Shown one piece after another: positions 44,821 to 55,795 of a stretch of 64,000 nt of DNA. Below the pieces are notes generated by a model that saw nothing but the letters and a program-made list of their open reading frames with translations, ran no database searches and was not told the origin of the DNA. The translations under genes were made by a program, and so were the position numbers. The number at the start of each line of letters is the position of its first letter. The first letter of the stretch is position 1. The stretch is from positions 124,001-188,000 of the forward strand of contig UCNE01000023.1 of assembly GCA_900473685.1 (NCBI GenBank). Direction: 5' to 3'. The DNA is from Hyphomicrobiales bacterium. GTDB taxonomy: Bacteria; Pseudomonadota; Alphaproteobacteria; Rhizobiales; Rhizobiaceae.

Positions 44821-45480
44821 TCAGCGGGTTCCGAAGATCGCCGAGCCGACACGCACGCTTGTGGCGCCAAACTGCACCGCGACATCGAAATCGCCGGACA
44901 TGCCCATCGAGAGCTTTTCCAGGCCGCACCGTTCGGCAAGCTTGGCAAGCAGGGCGAAATGCGGGCCGGGGTTTTCATCTGCTGGCGGAATGCACATCAG
45001 TCCTTCCACCGGAATACCGATCGTTTCGCGGCAAAGCGTCACGAAGGCGACGGTATCATCGGGCGCGATGCCGGCCTTTTGCGGCTCAAGCCCGGTATTG
45101 ACCTGAACATAGAGGCGGACGGGCTTGTTCTGCCGGGTGATTTCCGCAGCGATGGCCCGGGCAATCTTTTCGCGGTCGATGGTCTCGATCACATCAAACA
45201 GGGACACGGCGTCTGCCGCCTTGTTCGATTGCAGCGGTCCAATCAGATGAAGCTCGATGCCGGTGTTTTCCGACTTCAGCTCCGACCACTTGCCTTGCGC
45301 TTCCTGCACCCGGTTTTCACCGAAGATCCGCTGCCCTGTTGCAATCACGGGGCGGATCGCATCGGCGTCAAAGGTCTTGGAGACTGCAACGAGCGCGGCG
45401 GAACCCGCAGGGCGGCCAGCGGCCTCCTCTGCGTCGCGAATCCGGCTCAGGACATCGTTCAACCGTTCTTCTACGCTCAT
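44821..45480 (-). CDS. YggS family pyridoxal phosphate homeostasis protein
   Basis: This 219-residue single-domain fold-III PLP protein is of the YggS/PROSC family, which buffers PLP levels and affects amino acid pools. The PLP lysine is in LVAVSKTFDADAIRPVI. Further marks are GQRIFGENRVQEAQGKW, LHLIGPLQSNKA, LYVQVNTGLEPQKAGI, MSMGMSGDFDVAVQFG and VRVGSAIFGTR at the end. The ATG at 45480 has GGAG at a suitable distance; ATGs at 45486 and earlier are weaker. It lies divergent from leuS across 213 bp, the usual arrangement in rhizobia, and precedes the prpE-like gene on the same strand. Confidence 0.92.
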   Translation of the reverse strand: MSVEERLNDVLSRIRDAEEAAGRPAGSAALVAVSKTFDADAIRPVIATGQRIFGENRVQEAQGKWSELKSENTGIELHLIGPLQSNKAADAVSLFDVIETIDREKIARAIAAEITRQNKPVRLYVQVNTGLEPQKAGIAPDDTVAFVTLCRETIGIPVEGLMCIPPADENPGPHFALLAKLAERCGLEKLSMGMSGDFDVAVQFGATSVRVGSAIFGTR

Positions 45481-45693
45481 CGCCATCGTCTCCATCACTG
45501 TCCGGCACACATGGCGCAATAATCAAACTGAACGGGACTGCCAAGCCGTAATCGCCGGATGCCGGCCTAAAGCTTCAAAGTTTTGCCTCAAAGCCTTCCA
45601 AAACTTGACGCTACGCTTGTTTCATGGTGAAGGTCACGCCAAATATTGCAGGGGTTGATTTCCCCCCGCCCCAATTTCCGGAACATGAATCCT

Positions 45694-48321
45694 ATGGCTA
45701 CCGAACGTTACAATCCGCGCGATGCTGAACCCCGCTGGCAACAGGAATGGGATCAGAAGAACGTCTTCACCACAGACAACAACGACCCGCGCGAAAAATA
45801 TTACGTGCTCGAGATGTTCCCCTATCCGTCGGGCCGGATCCATATGGGTCATGTCCGCAACTATGCCATGGGCGACGTGGTGGCGCGCTACAAGCGCGCA
45901 CGCGGCTACAATGTCCTGCATCCGATGGGCTGGGACGCATTCGGCATGCCGGCTGAAAATGCCGCCATGGAGCGCGGCGTGCACCCGGCTGCCTGGACCT
46001 ACCAGAATATTGCCTCGATGAAGGCACAGCTGAAGGTGATGGGCCTGTCGCTCGACTGGTCACGCGAGTTCGCCACCTGCGACGTCGAATATTATCAGCA
46101 CCAGCAGCACCTGTTCGTGGATTTCCTCGAAAAAGGCCTTGTCTACCGCAAGCAGTCGAAGGTTAACTGGGATCCGGTCGATAACACGGTTCTCGCCAAC
46201 GAACAGGTGATCGATGGCCGCGGCTGGCGTTCCGGCGCCCTGGTCGAACAGCGCGAACTGACGCAGTGGTTCTTCCGCATCACCGATTTCAATCAGGACC
46301 TGCTCGATTCGCTCGACACGCTGGATCAATGGCCGGAAAAAGTCCGGCTGATGCAGAAGAACTGGATCGGCCGTTCCGAAGGCCTAACGATCCGTTGGGA
46401 AATCGTCCCGGGAACGGCACCCGGCGCGACCGAGGTTGCGGTTTATACGACACGGCCGGACACGCTGTTTGGCGCGTCCTTCCTGGCAATCGCGGCCGAT
46501 CATCCGTTGGCGCGCCAGGCAGCCGCGGATAATCCCGAAATCGAAGCCTTCTGCGAGGAAACCCGCCGCGCCGGTACATCGCTCGCAGCGCTGGAAACGG
46601 CCGAGAAGAAGGGTATCGATACCGGCATCCGGGTAAAGCATCCGCTTGATCCGGATTGGGAACTGCCCGTCTACGTCGCCAATTTTGTGCTGATGGACTA
46701 TGGCACGGGCGCGATCTTCGGCTGCCCGTCGGGTGACCAGCGCGACCTCGATTTCGCCCGCAAGTACGGCCTGCCGGTTGTTGCCGTGGTGATGCCGAAG
46801 GACGGCGACGCTGCAAGCTTTGCGATTGGCGATGAAGCCTATGTCGGCGACGGCGTGATGATCAATTCACGCCATCTCGACGGCCTGACGATCGAAGAAG
46901 CCTTTGACAAGGTAGCTTCTGGCCTGGAGCAGGTCTCGCTCGGCAATGCACCGCAGGCTGAGCGCAAGGTCAATTTCCGCCTGCGCGACTGGGGCATTTC
47001 CCGCCAGCGCTACTGGGGCTGCCCGATCCCTGTCATCCATTGCGATGACTGCGGCGTCGTCCCCGTGCCAAAGGCTGATCTGCCGGTCAAGCTGCCTGAT
47101 GATGTGACATTCGACAAACCGGGCAATCCGCTCGACCGTCACCCGACATGGCGTCACGTAACCTGCCCGCAATGCGGCAAGGATGCGCGCCGCGAAACCG
47201 ACACGATGGATACCTTTGTCGATTCCTCCTGGTATTTTGCCCGTTTCACGGCACCATGGGAAAGCAAACCGACGGATCCGACCGCTGTCGATCACTGGCT
47301 GCCTGTCGACCAGTATATCGGCGGCATCGAGCATGCGATCCTGCACCTGCTCTATTCGCGCTTCTTTACCCGGGCAATGAAAGCCACGGGACATGCCGGT
47401 CTTGACGAGCCTTTCAAGGGCCTGTTCACCCAGGGCATGGTCGTGCACGAAACCTACAGCCGCGGCGAGGGCGCCCAGCGCGAATGGGTAACGCCGGCCG
47501 AAATCATCATCGTCGAAACCGACGGCAAACGGCAGGCAAGCCTGATCGAGACCGGCGAGCCGATCACCATCGGGTCGATCGAGAAGATGTCGAAGTCGAA
47601 GAAAAACGTTGTCGATCCCGACGATATCATCGCGTCCTATGGCGCCGATACCGCGCGCTTCTTCGTTCTTTCCGATTCACCACCCGATCGCGACGTGATC
47701 TGGTCGGAAGCCGGCGTCGAAGGTGCGCATCGCTTCGTCCAGCGCCTGTGGCGGCTGATCTCGGAAGCCGCCGATGCGCTGAAGGCGGTCGAGGCCAAGC
47801 CCGCGTCCAACGGCCCAGCCCTTGCGATCTCGCAGCTGGCTCACAAGACGCTGAAGGCCGTTCAGGCCGACTATGACAAGCTTGCCTTCAACAAGGCCGT
47901 GGCGCGGCTCTATGAGCTCGTCAACGCGCTTGCCAACCCGTTGACGCAGGTTGCCGCCGGAAGCGCAGATCAGGCAACCACGGCAGCGGTCAAGGAAGCA
48001 ACGGCAATCCTGATCAGCCTCGTTGCGCCGATGATGCCGCATCTGGCCGAACAGTGCTGGCAGGAGATCGGCGGAACAGGCCTGATCGCCCAGACGGCAT
48101 GGCCGGTCTATAGCGAAACATTGGTAGCCGAGAACGAAGTGACCATGCCCGTGCAGATCAACGGCAAAAAGCGCGCCGATTTGACAATTGCGCGCGATGC
48201 AGATCAGACTGCGATCGAGAATGCCGTCCTGGCACTCGAGCCGGTCAAGACTGCGTTGAACGGACAAAGCCCGAAAAAGATCATCGTCGTGCCGCAGAGG
48301 ATCGTGAATGTTGTTGTCTGA
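45694..48321 (+). CDS. leuS: Leucyl-tRNA synthetase
   Basis: LeuS charges tRNA-Leu. The 875-residue class I enzyme has the HIGH motif as HMGH in [18 protein letters not shown], the CP1 editing domain near residues 230-420, a zinc-like cluster (CDDCGVVPV...CPQCGKD) and the KMSKS loop in [15 protein letters not shown]. The C-terminal anticodon-binding and leucine-specific parts follow. The ATG at 45694 ([15 protein letters not shown]) matches rhizobial N-termini; an ATG at 45685 adds three residues, and neither has a strong ribosome site. The stop overlaps lptE by 14 bp, so leuS-lptE-holA form an operon. Confidence 0.98.
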   Translation: MATERYNPRDAEPRWQQEWDQKNVFTTDNNDPREKYYVLEMFPYPSGRIHMGHVRNYAMGDVVARYKRARGYNVLHPMGWDAFGMPAENAAMERGVHPAAWTYQNIASMKAQLKVMGLSLDWSREFATCDVEYYQHQQHLFVDFLEKGLVYRKQSKVNWDPVDNTVLANEQVIDGRGWRSGALVEQRELTQWFFRITDFNQDLLDSLDTLDQWPEKVRLMQKNWIGRSEGLTIRWEIVPGTAPGATEVAVYTTRPDTLFGASFLAIAADHPLARQAAADNPEIEAFCEETRRAGTSLAALETAEKKGIDTGIRVKHPLDPDWELPVYVANFVLMDYGTGAIFGCPSGDQRDLDFARKYGLPVVAVVMPKDGDAASFAIGDEAYVGDGVMINSRHLDGLTIEEAFDKVASGLEQVSLGNAPQAERKVNFRLRDWGISRQRYWGCPIPVIHCDDCGVVPVPKADLPVKLPDDVTFDKPGNPLDRHPTWRHVTCPQCGKDARRETDTMDTFVDSSWYFARFTAPWESKPTDPTAVDHWLPVDQYIGGIEHAILHLLYSRFFTRAMKATGHAGLDEPFKGLFTQGMVVHETYSRGEGAQREWVTPAEIIIVETDGKRQASLIETGEPITIGSIEKMSKSKKNVVDPDDIIASYGADTARFFVLSDSPPDRDVIWSEAGVEGAHRFVQRLWRLISEAADALKAVEAKPASNGPALAISQLAHKTLKAVQADYDKLAFNKAVARLYELVNALANPLTQVAAGSADQATTAAVKEATAILISLVAPMMPHLAEQCWQEIGGTGLIAQTAWPVYSETLVAENEVTMPVQINGKKRADLTIARDADQTAIENAVLALEPVKTALNGQSPKKIIVVPQRIVNVVV

Positions 48322-48841
48322 AAAAGCTCAAAGATACCTGCGGCTTCTGGCTTTCAGCACGCTCGCGGCTCTCGCCGGTTGCCAGGTCAAGCCGCTTTAT
48401 TCGGACGGCCCGCAGGGCAAGCCTGCAAAGGCGCTCGCCTCGATCGAAATCTCCGAAGCTGATGATCGCGTCGAGCAGGACGTGCGCAATGCGCTGATCT
48501 TCCTGACCTCGGGCGGCGCTGGCGAGCCGGTGAACGCACAATACAAGCTGGCTCTGAATGTCACCAGCAAGATACAGGGCGTTCTGTACGACCAGAACAC
48601 CAAGGATGATAATACCGATACCGCGAGTGCGGCTCGTGTGGTCGTCATGGCCGATTATAATCTGACACGCGCCGATACGGGTGAAACCGTCCGCTCCGGC
48701 AACCGGACCGCTGTCTCGCTTGTCGATTTTCCGGGCCAGGAATTTGCCAAGGTTCGCGCCGCCCGCGATGGCGAAAAACGGGCTGCCAAGGAGCTGGCGG
48801 AGATCATCCGTGCCGACCTCGCAGCAGCGCTCGGCCGCTGA
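48308..48841 (+). CDS. lptE: LPS-assembly lipoprotein LptE
   Basis: LptE plugs the outer-membrane LptD barrel that inserts lipopolysaccharide. The 177-residue protein has a lipoprotein signal ending in the lipobox LAGC (STLAALAGC, Cys about 25) and a mature domain of alternating beta strands and helices ([58 protein letters not shown]). The C-terminal helix is [18 protein letters not shown]. The position directly after leuS and before holA is the conserved leuS-lptE-holA order seen in many proteobacteria, which supports the name. Sequence identity in this family is low. Confidence 0.92.
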   Translation: MLLSEKAQRYLRLLAFSTLAALAGCQVKPLYSDGPQGKPAKALASIEISEADDRVEQDVRNALIFLTSGGAGEPVNAQYKLALNVTSKIQGVLYDQNTKDDNTDTASAARVVVMADYNLTRADTGETVRSGNRTAVSLVDFPGQEFAKVRAARDGEKRAAKELAEIIRADLAAALGR

Positions 48842-48865
48842 TCAATCAGCGCGTAAGGTGGCGGT

Positions 48866-49900
48866 ATGACCGAGATCAAATCGCACGAATTCGATCAGTT
48901 CCTGCAGCGTTCGTTGCGGGACAACCGTATCTATCTGATCTACGGTCCTGACCGCGGCCTCGTTTCCGAGCGCGCCGGCCAGATCGCGGCGAAAAGCGGC
49001 GTCGCACTCGACGACCCGTTCTCGTTGATCCGGCTTGATGGCTCCGATTTGCAGCAAAGCCCTGGGCGACTGCTGGACGAGGTCAATACGATCGGCCTGT
49101 TTGGCGGTGAAAAACTCGTCTGGATTCGCGCGTCGGGAACAGAGAAAACGCTGGTAGACGGCCTGACCGCGCTTGCAAGCCAGCCGCCGGACGCGAGCTA
49201 TGTCATTATCGAGGCTGGTGATCTCAAAAAGGGAACCGGCATTCGCAAGATCGGCGAGACCAGCCGGTCGGTGGTATCGGTTGCCTGTTACAGCGATGAT
49301 GCGCGGGCGGTGAATGGCTTGATCGACCAGGAGCTCGGGCTGGAAGGCCTGCGCATATCGCCTGCGGCGCGGGAGCGGCTGAACGAAGCTCTTGGCGGCG
49401 ACCGGATCGCCTCACGCAACGAAATCCGCAAGCTGGCCCTGTATTGCCGCGGCATGGCCGTGATTGAAGAAGAACATGTGCTGGAGATCGTCGGAGACGC
49501 CAGCGCAGTTTCCGTCGATGATGCGATAGATGCCGTTCTCAAGGGCGATGTGGACGGTCTTCAACACGCGATCCGCAAGATCGTTGCATCGAAGACTGCG
49601 ATCTTTCTCGTCCTGCAGGCCTGCCTCAAGCAGTTTCAACTGCTTGATCTGATGCGCTCTGAGATGGACGATAAGCGGCAGCAACCGGCTCAGGTCGTTG
49701 CCACACTCGGCCGTCATCTGCATTTTCGCCGCAAGCCGTTAATCGAGGCTGCATTGAAGACCTGGACCCTTCCGGCAATCCGGCGGGAACTGGGCCGGCT
49801 GCAAACGGCAATTTTTCAGAGCCGCACCCGCCAGAGCCTGGAAGACAGCATTGCCATGCAGACATTGCTGGCGATTACGCTGCAATCAGCCCGTAGATAG
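48866..49900 (+). CDS. holA: DNA polymerase III delta subunit HolA
   Basis: HolA opens the beta clamp as part of the clamp loader. The 344-residue product has the family features: RIYLIYGPDRGLVSERAGQIA at the N-terminus, a helical middle and a C-terminal collar domain with FLVLQACLKQFQLLDLM and RQSLEDSIAMQTLLAIT. The GGLVSERA and LFGGEKLVWIRASG segments are typical. The ATG at 48866 is 24 bp after lptE, in the leuS-lptE-holA operon. It is convergent with parB across 55 AT-rich bp with only a short weak stem (TATCTG/CAGATA). Confidence 0.93.
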   Translation: MTEIKSHEFDQFLQRSLRDNRIYLIYGPDRGLVSERAGQIAAKSGVALDDPFSLIRLDGSDLQQSPGRLLDEVNTIGLFGGEKLVWIRASGTEKTLVDGLTALASQPPDASYVIIEAGDLKKGTGIRKIGETSRSVVSVACYSDDARAVNGLIDQELGLEGLRISPAARERLNEALGGDRIASRNEIRKLALYCRGMAVIEEEHVLEIVGDASAVSVDDAIDAVLKGDVDGLQHAIRKIVASKTAIFLVLQACLKQFQLLDLMRSEMDDKRQQPAQVVATLGRHLHFRRKPLIEAALKTWTLPAIRRELGRLQTAIFQSRTRQSLEDSIAMQTLLAITLQSARR

Positions 49901-49955
49901 ACTATCTATCTGATATTATTGTATATTCGCAGATAATTTCGTATCCGAATCGATA

Positions 49956-50843
49956 TCAGCGCCGCTCCAGCAATCGGCAGATCTCTTCCAGCTGGTCGAG
50001 CGTCTTGTAGGAGATCCGCAGCTGCCCGCCGGACGCCTTGTGATTGACGGTCACGTCAAGTCCCAGGCTGTCGGACAGTGTGCGCTCCAGCGCCAGCGTG
50101 TCGGCGTCCTTTTCCTCCTTGGGGGAGGGCTTGCCGTAGCTCGGGTCACTCTGGGCGCGGATATCGTTTTGCGCCAGCCGCTCGGTATCGCGGACGGAAA
50201 GACCCTTGGCAATGATCGAGCGGGCCAGTGTCACCGGATCGGACGTCGGGATCAGAGCACGAGCATGGCCGGCGGACAATGTCCCCGACGACAGCATGTC
50301 CCGAACCGGCTCCGGCAGCTTCAGCAGCCGCAGGCTGTTGGCCACATGACTGCGGCTCTTGCCGATGATTTCACCGAGATCGTTCTGCGTGTACCCGTGT
50401 TCGGCGATCAACTGATCGTATCCCAGCGCTTCTTCAAGCGGGTTGAGATCGGATCGCTGGACATTCTCAACAATGGCGATTTCCAGAGCCGTGCGATCAT
50501 CGACGTCCCGAACGATGACGGGAATATCGGTAAACCCTGCCAGCTGGGCTGCACGCCAGCGGCGCTCGCCAGCAATGATTTCATAGCGTTCATCAGCGAT
50601 GGTACGCACGACGACGGGCTGGACGATACCGTGTTGCCGGATCGAGCTTGCCAGGTCCTGCAGTTCGGCCTCATCAAAGGTTCGCCGTGGATTGCGCGGG
50701 TTGCGGGCGACAAACTCGATCGGAATGCGCCGGTCAGCATTGACGGGCGCAACAGGGCCGCTCGTTTGCAAGGGCTGGTCCATTTCACCGATCAGCGCCG
50801 CAAGACCGCGTCCAAGTCTACGTCTCGAATTGTCGTCATTCAT
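49956..50843 (-). CDS. parB: Chromosome partitioning protein ParB
   Basis: ParB binds parS, spreads as a CTP-dependent clamp and directs segregation of the origin with ParA. The 295 residues include the N-terminal ParA-interacting motif (RRLGRGLAALIGE), the ParB/Srx CTPase domain with the GERR box (IIAGERRWRAAQLAG) and ENVQRSDLNPLEEALGY, the helix-turn-helix KSRSHVANSLRLLKLP, and a C-terminal dimerisation domain. parA lies 45 bp upstream in the same operon. Several parS-like palindromes are seen within 12 kb on either side. Confidence 0.97.
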   Translation of the reverse strand: MNDDNSRRRLGRGLAALIGEMDQPLQTSGPVAPVNADRRIPIEFVARNPRNPRRTFDEAELQDLASSIRQHGIVQPVVVRTIADERYEIIAGERRWRAAQLAGFTDIPVIVRDVDDRTALEIAIVENVQRSDLNPLEEALGYDQLIAEHGYTQNDLGEIIGKSRSHVANSLRLLKLPEPVRDMLSSGTLSAGHARALIPTSDPVTLARSIIAKGLSVRDTERLAQNDIRAQSDPSYGKPSPKEEKDADTLALERTLSDSLGLDVTVNHKASGGQLRISYKTLDQLEEICRLLERR

Positions 50844-50888
50844 GATCAGTACTCACACTTATCGTTACGATATCGAATCAATTGCCGC

Positions 50889-51683
50889 TCAAGCCGCCTT
50901 CCGCAGCCGTTCGCGTTGAATCACTTCCGATGCCAGTTGAAGGTAGGCCTGGCTACCCGCACATTTCAGGTCATAGAGGATCGCCGGCTTGCCATAAGAC
51001 GGCGCCTCGGAAACGCGCACGTTGCGAGGGATCAGCGTATGATAGACCTTTTCGCCGAGATGGGTCCGTACATCGTTGACCACCTGCTGGGCGAGATTAT
51101 TGCGGGAATCAAACATGGTGAGGACGATACCCTGAATATCCAGCGCTGGATTGACCGTCCTGCGCACCTGGTCGACGGTTTCCAGCAGCTGGCTCAGGCC
51201 TTCCAACGCGAAAAACTCGCATTGCAACGGCACCAGCACGGAATGGGCGGCGGCCATGGCATTCATCGTCAGCAGGTTGAAGGACGGCGGGCAATCCACC
51301 AGAACGTAGGAATACGCGAGCGCTTCGGGGGAGGCGAGCGCCCTGCGCAACCGGAAAACCCGATCGCTGGCCGCTGAAATTTCCATCTCGACGCCGAGAA
51401 GATCCATCGTCGACGGAACGATTGAAAGGTTGGGGACCACGGTATCCTGCACGACTTCGGCGATACCATGGGATCCAACCATCAACTCATAGGATGACAG
51501 CTTGCGGTCGCGCCGCTGAATGCCAAGCCCGGTGCTGGCATTACCCTGCGGATCGAGATCAACGATCAGGACTTTTTCACCGATGGCAGCCAAAGCGGTT
51601 GCGAGGTTGATGGCCGTCGTGGTTTTCCCAACGCCGCCCTTCTGGTTGGCAATCGTGATGATCCTGTTTTTCTCGCCTATCAT
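50889..51683 (-). CDS. parA: Chromosome partitioning ATPase ParA
   Basis: ParA is the Walker-type ATPase that moves ParB-parS complexes. The 264 residues start with [21 protein letters not shown] (deviant Walker A with the signature lysine), then [17 protein letters not shown] (Walker A'), [20 protein letters not shown] (Walker B) and [19 protein letters not shown]. The length and lack of an N-terminal helix-turn-helix mark it as chromosomal type Ib-like ParA/Soj rather than plasmid RepA. It follows rsmG by 14 bp, giving mnmG-rsmG-parA-parB in one operon. Confidence 0.98.
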   Translation of the reverse strand: MIGEKNRIITIANQKGGVGKTTTAINLATALAAIGEKVLIVDLDPQGNASTGLGIQRRDRKLSSYELMVGSHGIAEVVQDTVVPNLSIVPSTMDLLGVEMEISAASDRVFRLRRALASPEALAYSYVLVDCPPSFNLLTMNAMAAAHSVLVPLQCEFFALEGLSQLLETVDQVRRTVNPALDIQGIVLTMFDSRNNLAQQVVNDVRTHLGEKVYHTLIPRNVRVSEAPSYGKPAILYDLKCAGSQAYLQLASEVIQRERLRKAA

Positions 51684-51697
51684 GCCGCATTCCGCCG

Positions 51698-52336
51698 TTA
51701 TTGAGTTTTGCGCAAAAGATTTGCGATTTCGAGAACCACGGAGTCTGGCTCGACGACGCTCTGATATTTTACCAGATCAAATTGAAAGCGGCTAACAGCT
51801 TTGTCGACTTCCTGCTGATAATCCCGGCCTTTGTGGAAGAAAGCCCGTGGTTTGTTGTCTGCGGTCATCCATGGAGCGCAGTAATCGAAGAGTTGGCTGA
51901 GGTCTGCAAGCGCCCGCGCCGAAATCGCATCGCATTGCGGAATGACATTAACGGCATCCTCGATGCGAATCGGGTGCACAGAGCCGCGTCCGCCGGTTTC
52001 ATTCAACGCCACACGAAGGAATGCCGCCTTCTTGTTATTGCTCTCGACGAGATGAACCCAGCCGTCTCCGAGTTCGGCCAGGAAGATGGCGGTGATAATA
52101 CCGGGGAAGCCGCCACCACTGCCGAGATCGACCCATCGTTTCGGCCCCGGAAACAGCTGAAATATTTGGGCGCTATCAGCAATATGCCTCTGCCAAAGAT
52201 CCGCCAACGTCGATGGCGCTACTAAGTTGATCGACTTTGCCCATTTCTGGAAAAGGCTGGAAAAATGTTCGAGCCTTTCGGACGTTTCACGTGAAACACG
52301 TAATCCGTTTAGCTCACGGGAAGGACTCGCAATCAT
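51698..52336 (-). CDS. rsmG: 16S rRNA (guanine-N7) methyltransferase RsmG
   Basis: RsmG (GidB) makes m7G527 in 16S rRNA. The 212-residue protein has the SAM-binding motif [17 protein letters not shown] and [18 protein letters not shown], with the catalytic-site-like [15 protein letters not shown]. The N-terminus [25 protein letters not shown] is the family head. The ATG overlaps the mnmG stop as ATGA. Codons 13-18 form part of the parS site at 52283 (sequence LRVSRETSE), a known rhizobial placement of a parS-like palindrome inside gidB. Confidence 0.96.
   Translation of the reverse strand: MIASPSRELNGLRVSRETSERLEHFSSLFQKWAKSINLVAPSTLADLWQRHIADSAQIFQLFPGPKRWVDLGSGGGFPGIITAIFLAELGDGWVHLVESNNKKAAFLRVALNETGGRGSVHPIRIEDAVNVIPQCDAISARALADLSQLFDYCAPWMTADNKPRAFFHKGRDYQQEVDKAVSRFQFDLVKYQSVVEPDSVVLEIANLLRKTQ
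52283..52298. promoter_or_regulatory. parS-like site inside rsmG
   Basis: CGTTTCACGTGAAACA matches 15 of 16 positions of parS. It is 1.5 kb from parB and overlaps the rsmG coding sequence. Confidence 0.85.
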
Positions 52337-54216
52337 TGAATCGCCTGTTTCAAATACGCCGCTGAAGTGTGGTTTGCCTTGCGCATATGCGCCAGGATCA
52401 ACGATATAGCAGACGGCGTAATGCCGTCTACCTTCATGGCCTGAGCCAAATTGCGCGGCTTTGCAGCCTTCAGTTTCTGTTTCAGTTCATTCGAGAGACC
52501 CGAAAGTAACTGGAAATCGAAGTCGTCTGGGATGACGCGATCTTCTTCGCTGCGGACACCGGCAATGTCTGATGCCTGACGCTCCATGTAAACGGCATAG
52601 GTCGCATCGATCTCAAGGGCCTCCGCAAGTTTGCTATCAATCGTAGATAGTTCCGACCAGACGGTGCTCAAGGATTGGATCGAGTGATCGGCATAGGAGA
52701 GAAGCTCAAACGCTGACCGGCGCTGTCCATCCAGATTCAGTTTCAGTCCGTGCATACGACCTTCGGTCGGGGTTACCGTCAAAGACTGAAGCAATTGTTT
52801 ATTGCGGTCGATATCTGAGACCCATGTGTCAAATTTTGCCGCTCGCTCCGCCGAAACACAGCCGAGTGAAATCGCTTCCGGTGTGAGCCGAACATCTGCA
52901 TTGTCTGCTCGCAACGACAGGCGATATTCTGCCCGGGATGTAAACATCCTGTATGGCTCTGCCACACCCCGCGACGTGAGGTCGTCGATCATTACGCCGA
53001 TATAGGAATTGGTGCGGCTGAACAGATGGGGTGCGCTACCGGCACACAGCAAAGCAGCGTTTAACCCGGCAACCAAGCCTTGCGCGCCGGCCTCCTCATA
53101 TCCTGTCGTGCCATTGATTTGACCGGCCAAGAACAGTCCAGGGATCTTCATGACTTCCAGTGACAAGGAGAGCTCACGCGGATCGACGTGATCATACTCG
53201 ATGGCGTAGCCCGGTAGCAGGATGGAGACATGCTCCAATCCTGGTATCGTTCTGATAAATGCTTGCTGTACGTCTTCCGGCAGCGAGGTCGAAATTCCGT
53301 TTGGATAAACGGTATCGTCATCAAGGCCTTCCGGTTCCAGGAAAATCTGATGACCGTCACGCTCGCCAAACTTGACAATCTTGTCTTCGATGGAAGGGCA
53401 GTATCTCGGACCAACGCCTTCAATCTGTCCCGAATACATTGCCGATTTCAGCAGATTGTCCGAGATGATCTTGTGTGTTGCATCCGTCGTTCGCGTCACA
53501 CCACAGTCGATCTGGCGGTTGAGGATGCGGTCGGTCATGAAAGAGAAGGGCACCGGATCTTCGTCTGCACCCTGGCGGCCAACCGATTGCCAATCAATCG
53601 TCTTGCCGTCCAAACGCGCCGGCGTTCCCGTCTTCAGGCGCCCAAGCCGCAAACCGAAGCGTTCCAGAGTAGCGGACAATCCGAGTGAAGGATCTTCACC
53701 AACCCGCCCGGCAGGAATTTTACGATTGCCGATATGAATGAGGCCACGCAGAAACGTACCCGTGGTCAGTACCGCAGCGCCGCCGGAGATATGACGGCCG
53801 TCAGCAAGAACGACACCGCAGACACGGCCATTCTGCAGTTGCAGATCAAAGGCATCACCTTCGACAATATCGAGGTTTTCGATCGCCTGGATTTCGGCCT
53901 GCATGGCCAGCCGATAAAGCTTTCGATCGGCCTGTGTGCGTGGACCGCGAACTGCCGGGCCTTTACGGCGATTCAGCAAACGGAACTGGATACCGGCGGC
54001 ATCGGCGACACGGCCCATGAGACCATCCATCGCGTCAATCTCGCGCACCAGATGTCCTTTGCCCAGACCACCGATCGCGGGGTTGCAGGACATCACGCCG
54101 ATCGTATCCCGCTTATGCGTGATCAAGGCAGTTTTGGCGCCCATACGTGCCGCAGCACTGGCCGCTTCGCAACCCGCATGGCCACCGCCGATGACAATAA
54201 CATCATAATCGTACAT
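52333..54216 (-). CDS. mnmG: tRNA uridine 5-carboxymethylaminomethyl modification enzyme MnmG
   Basis: MnmG (GidA) works with MnmE to modify the wobble uridine of several tRNAs, using FAD, NADH and folate. The 627-residue product begins with the FAD motif [22 protein letters not shown], continues with [23 protein letters not shown] and the family stretch [21 protein letters not shown], and has [16 protein letters not shown] near residue 385. The C-terminal helical domain ends with [14 protein letters not shown] parS-like site lies 38 bp upstream of the start. mnmE is next to it upstream on the same strand. Confidence 0.98.
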   Translation of the reverse strand: MYDYDVIVIGGGHAGCEAASAAARMGAKTALITHKRDTIGVMSCNPAIGGLGKGHLVREIDAMDGLMGRVADAAGIQFRLLNRRKGPAVRGPRTQADRKLYRLAMQAEIQAIENLDIVEGDAFDLQLQNGRVCGVVLADGRHISGGAAVLTTGTFLRGLIHIGNRKIPAGRVGEDPSLGLSATLERFGLRLGRLKTGTPARLDGKTIDWQSVGRQGADEDPVPFSFMTDRILNRQIDCGVTRTTDATHKIISDNLLKSAMYSGQIEGVGPRYCPSIEDKIVKFGERDGHQIFLEPEGLDDDTVYPNGISTSLPEDVQQAFIRTIPGLEHVSILLPGYAIEYDHVDPRELSLSLEVMKIPGLFLAGQINGTTGYEEAGAQGLVAGLNAALLCAGSAPHLFSRTNSYIGVMIDDLTSRGVAEPYRMFTSRAEYRLSLRADNADVRLTPEAISLGCVSAERAAKFDTWVSDIDRNKQLLQSLTVTPTEGRMHGLKLNLDGQRRSAFELLSYADHSIQSLSTVWSELSTIDSKLAEALEIDATYAVYMERQASDIAGVRSEEDRVIPDDFDFQLLSGLSNELKQKLKAAKPRNLAQAMKVDGITPSAISLILAHMRKANHTSAAYLKQAIQ

Positions 54217-54253
54217 TCTAAACCGTCTCCATCACGGTATTTCGGTAGCGAAT

Positions 54254-54269
54254 CGTTTCACGTGAAACA
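54254..54269. promoter_or_regulatory. parS-like site between mnmE and mnmG
   Basis: CGTTTCACGTGAAACA matches 15 of 16 positions of parS and is identical to the copy at 52283. It is intergenic, between the mnmG start and the mnmE stop. Confidence 0.85.
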
Positions 54270-54308
54270 TGCGCCGAGACTCGCCAACGTTGCATACGCG
54301 ATTGCATC

Positions 54309-55649
54309 TCACTTTCCGATGCAAAACTCTGAAAAGATGACACCGAGCAGATCTTCAACATCCACGCGGCCCGTTATTCGACCGAGGGCATCACCGGCCT
54401 GGCGCAGATACTCGGCTTGAATATCAAGTCCACGATTTGATTGTACCAAACTCATCTCGATAGCTGAGTGAGCTTGTTGCAGGCAACTCACGTGCCTCTT
54501 ACGGGTCGGCAACGAAAGCGCGTTTTGACCAGAGAGCTCCGGCAGAAAACCTGTAACGACCTCGATAAGCCGATCAATGCCAGCGCCCGTCACCGTCGAG
54601 ATCAGCACGTCGGCGCTGGCGTTATCCCATAAAAGAGGCGTTCGATCAATCTTCGTGCCAATGCGGATGACCGGCTTTGCCGTACCAAGTTCCTCCAGTG
54701 GAACAAACCCTTCGGGTGTGTCCGCGAGCAACAGGATAACATCTGCCTGATCGATCGTCAGATAGGCGCGCCGAATGCCTTCCTGTTCAACACGATCGGC
54801 AGTCTCCCGTAACCCGGCTGTATCGAACAGTTGAACACGGAATCCGGCTAAGGAAAGATCAACTGAAAGAATGTCGCGTGTGGTTCCGGCGACATCGGTG
54901 ACGATTGCCACATCCCGGCGTGCCAGACAATTGAGCAAACTGGACTTTCCGGCATTCGGCTCGCCGGCAATGACGATCTTCAGACCATCGCGAATGATCT
55001 CCGCAAGCCCAGCGCCCTCCAGATGCGCTCCAATCTCTGCCTTCAGATCGCGCATGTCTGCCCAGATTCTGTCTGCAACGGAACCTGGAACATCATCTTC
55101 ATCGGCGAAGTCCAGTTCCGCCTCGATCATCGCTCTCGCATGGGTCAGTCTACGCGCCCATCCATCGTAGGTCGTCGAGAGCTTGCCGCTTGAATGCTCC
55201 TGCGCAAGCCGCCGCTGCATCTCCGTCTCTGCTGAAATCAGATCGGCCAGGCCCTCTATCTCGACCAGGTCGAGTTTGCCATTGTGAAACGCGCGCCGTG
55301 AAAATTCGCCGGCCTCCGCGTGCCGCAGTCCGGGTTGTGCTTCGAGTTCCGCAAGGATGGCGTTCACGACTGCCCGGCCACCGTGCACCTGCAACTCTGC
55401 GCAGTCTTCCCCGGTAAAGGATGAGGGAGCGGCAAAGTAGAGAACGAGACCCTGGTCGAGCACTTCACCATTTCGAGTCCGAATCGATCGCAACGCAGCC
55501 TGCCGCGGTGCGGGGAGGGAACCGCACACTTCAGCCAAAACCCGTGATGTCTGCGGTCCGCTGATACGAATGACAGCGACACCCGACGGCAGGGCGCCGG
55601 AGGACAAGGCATAGATCGTATCTGACATCATCTGTGTCGGCTGGTTCAA
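54309..55649 (-). CDS. mnmE: tRNA modification GTPase MnmE
   Basis: MnmE (TrmE) is the potassium-dependent GTPase partner of MnmG. The 446-residue protein has the folate-binding N-domain (DTIYALSSGALPSGVAVIRISG; FTGEDCAELQVHGG). The G domain follows with G1 GEPNAGKSSLL near residue 225, G3 DTAGLRET and a G4-like GTKIDR. The C-terminal catalytic cysteine is in FCIGK at the end. A TTG at 55649 with AAGGGA nine bases upstream is the chosen start; ATGs at 55631 and 55628 lack ribosome sites but would start closer to the family N-terminus. The rho terminator lies upstream. Confidence 0.95.
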   Translation of the reverse strand: MNQPTQMMSDTIYALSSGALPSGVAVIRISGPQTSRVLAEVCGSLPAPRQAALRSIRTRNGEVLDQGLVLYFAAPSSFTGEDCAELQVHGGRAVVNAILAELEAQPGLRHAEAGEFSRRAFHNGKLDLVEIEGLADLISAETEMQRRLAQEHSSGKLSTTYDGWARRLTHARAMIEAELDFADEDDVPGSVADRIWADMRDLKAEIGAHLEGAGLAEIIRDGLKIVIAGEPNAGKSSLLNCLARRDVAIVTDVAGTTRDILSVDLSLAGFRVQLFDTAGLRETADRVEQEGIRRAYLTIDQADVILLLADTPEGFVPLEELGTAKPVIRIGTKIDRTPLLWDNASADVLISTVTGAGIDRLIEVVTGFLPELSGQNALSLPTRKRHVSCLQQAHSAIEMSLVQSNRGLDIQAEYLRQAGDALGRITGRVDVEDLLGVIFSEFCIGK

Positions 55650-55742
55650 CGCGTAATCCCTTATCGCCGTCGCAACATCATGACAGCGCTATTTCCAAAT
55701 AGTGAATCCGGCAAAAGAATCCGGCTAGGCAGTTTTCAGTAG

Positions 55743-55773
55743 AAACACAAAAGCCCAGGCTCAGCCTGGGCTT
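55743..55773 (-). terminator. Rho-independent terminator after rho
   Basis: On the minus strand AAGCCCAGGC-TGA-GCCTGGGCTT is a 10-bp perfect stem followed by TTGTGTTT, 23 bp past the rho stop. Confidence 0.9.
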
Positions 55774-55795
55774 CGTGCAAAATTGTGACCACGGA